This document shows, one piece after another, positions 4,172 to 5,092 of a stretch of DNA of 5,092 nt. Positions within the stretch are counted from its first letter, which is position 1, and each line of letters opens with the position of its first letter. The position numbers were made by a program, and so were the translations under genes. The notes under the pieces are model-generated. The model was not told the origin of the DNA. It was given only the letters and a program-made list of their open reading frames with translations, and ran no database searches. The stretch spans positions 1 to 5,092 of the forward strand of contig RKRZ01000062.1 of the NCBI GenBank assembly GCA_007571105.1. Direction: 5' to 3'. Source of the DNA: Gammaproteobacteria bacterium. Lineage in GTDB: Bacteria > Pseudomonadota > Gammaproteobacteria > Poriferisulfidales > Poriferisulfidaceae.

Positions 4172-5092
4172 TCACTCCAGACGCTCGCGCACCCATTGCG
4201 GCACACTGGCGAGTGCCGCATCCAAATCCTGCGGATTGTTTCCGCCCGCCTGCGCCATATCCGCGCGCCCTCCCCCGCGACCGCCAACTGCCGAGGCCAC
4301 GTGATTAACCAAATCGCCCGCCGGAATCTGCTCGATCCGGTTTGGCGTGACACCGGCGACCAAGTTGACCTTGTCTCCGCTCACACTGGCCAGAACGATC
4401 ACGGCATCGCCGAGTTTCTGCTTGAGCTGATCGAGCAGGCTGCGCATTGATTTGACATCCGTGTCCACCCGCGCCGCCAATACCTGAACCCCCTCGACCG
4501 CAACGGCCTGCTGCGCCAGATCACCGCCGGCCTGACTCGTCTGAGAGCTTTTGACCCGCTGCAACTCCTGTTCCAATTCCGCGCGTTGTTCCACCCAGCG
4601 CTCAAGCTTGTCGTACAACTGATCCGGCGCTGCCCGAATTAATGATGCGGCACGTATCAGTGCCGCACGCTGCTCGCGCGCCCAGTGATGCGCCGTCGCA
4701 CCCGTCAGCGCCTCCACCCTGCGCACACCAGACGCAATTCCGGATTCTGCGACCACGCAGAAAAAACCGATGTCGCCCGTGCGCCGCACATGCGTGCCGC
4801 CACACAATTCCATTGAGAAATCACCCATTCGAAGCACCCGCACTTCTTCCCCGTACTTGTCACCAAAGAAGGCCAAGGCCCCCGCATCCATTGCCTCGCT
4901 GTGCGGCATGACTTCTGCGGTCACTTCATAGTTCTGCCGAATCGCGGCATTCACCAATTCTTCAATGCGCAACAACTCTTCTTCCGACACCGGCTGCGGA
5001 TGTGAAAAATCAAAACGCAGGCGGTCCGGCGCCACCAGAGAACCTTTCTGCATGACATGCGAGCCGAGAATCTCGCGCAGGGCTGCGTGCAG
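4172..5092 (-). CDS. alaS: Alanyl-tRNA synthetase, C-terminal third (partial)
   Basis: The 5' part lies beyond the right edge; 306 residues are visible of an enzyme normally about 870 long. AlaRS attaches alanine to tRNA-Ala in the cytoplasm and hydrolyses misacylated Ser- and Gly-tRNA-Ala. The visible part starts inside the editing domain (LHAALREILGSHVMQKGSLV, then RLRFDFSHPQ), where the first histidine of the zinc-binding HxxxH is just outside and the second is at the edge. It continues through FGDKYGEEVRVLRMGDFS and the zinc-site motif LCGGTHVRRTGDIG with its Cys and His. A coiled region (ERWVEQRAELEQELQRVK) leads to the C-Ala domain ending GGRGGGRADMAQAGGNNP, the glycine-rich motif typical of the family. 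The frame is uninterrupted. Its TGA at 4172-4174 is followed by one base and then the lysC ATG. Confidence 0.98.
   Translation of the reverse strand: MHAALREILGSHVMQKGSLVAPDRLRFDFSHPQPVSEEELLRIEELVNAAIRQNYEVTAEVMPHSEAMDAGALAFFGDKYGEEVRVLRMGDFSMELCGGTHVRRTGDIGFFCVVAESGIASGVRRVEALTGATAHHWAREQRAALIRAASLIRAAPDQLYDKLERWVEQRAELEQELQRVKSSQTSQAGGDLAQQAVAVEGVQVLAARVDTDVKSMRSLLDQLKQKLGDAVIVLASVSGDKVNLVAGVTPNRIEQIPAGDLVNHVASAVGGRGGGRADMAQAGGNNPQDLDAALASVPQWVRERLE

Noticed and set aside
2950..4353. A longer 467-residue reading of the aspartokinase starting inside alaS
   Set aside because: The first 61 residues are alaS read out of frame. The family N-terminus MSLWVQKYGGTS begins at 4170, with GGAG four bases upstream.
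3115..4450. Long plus-strand open frames opposite lysC and alaS
   Set aside because: They are antisense shadows of GC-rich genes with clear family motifs on the minus strand; their products are Arg/Pro/Ser/Cys-rich and resemble no protein.

Overview
The right-hand 2.5 kb (about 2594-5092) is a conserved core block from a gammaproteobacterium. All its genes are on the minus strand, in transcription order alaS (3' part only), lysC, csrA and tRNA-Ser(GCU). This order is the one I associate with Pseudomonas and other non-enteric gammaproteobacteria; E. coli has alaS, csrA and serV but no lysC in between. The GC-rich coding of alaS and lysC, the single 406-residue lysine/threonine-type aspartokinase with two ACT domains and the 65-residue CsrA all fit. 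I cannot name a genus.

The core genes are tightly packed. alaS and lysC are separated by one base, csrA follows lysC after 61 bases, and the tRNA begins six bases after the csrA stop, so the block may be read partly as one transcript. AlaRS charges tRNA-Ala, LysC makes the first committed step of aspartate-family amino acid synthesis, CsrA is the global post-transcriptional regulator, and the tRNA reads AGC/AGU serine codons. The csrA ribosome binding site sits in a small hairpin with an AGGA loop, which looks like a CsrA autoregulatory site.

Downstream of the tRNA (1574-2544) is an HTH plus WYL-domain transcription regulator. It is broken by a one-base frameshift at a T4 run (minus strand) just before the WYL motif.

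The left 1.57 kb is accessory in character: visibly AT-richer, with no recognisable core gene. It holds a compact minus-strand run of short unknown genes: a 91-residue aromatic-rich protein (1211-1486), a membrane or lipoprotein-like gene apparently broken by two frameshifts at C and G runs (593-1186), and a small secreted four-cysteine protein (255-578). The 3' end of a plus-strand gene (2-181) converges on them. A degenerate direct repeat of about 42 bp (5-46 and 1522-1563, 32/42 identical by my alignment) lies at both ends of this segment and may mark a cassette or island boundary or a shared control region.

The likely frameshifts all fall left of the tRNA, while alaS, lysC and csrA are uninterrupted. 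This suggests decay of an accessory region, though indel errors in the sequence remain possible.
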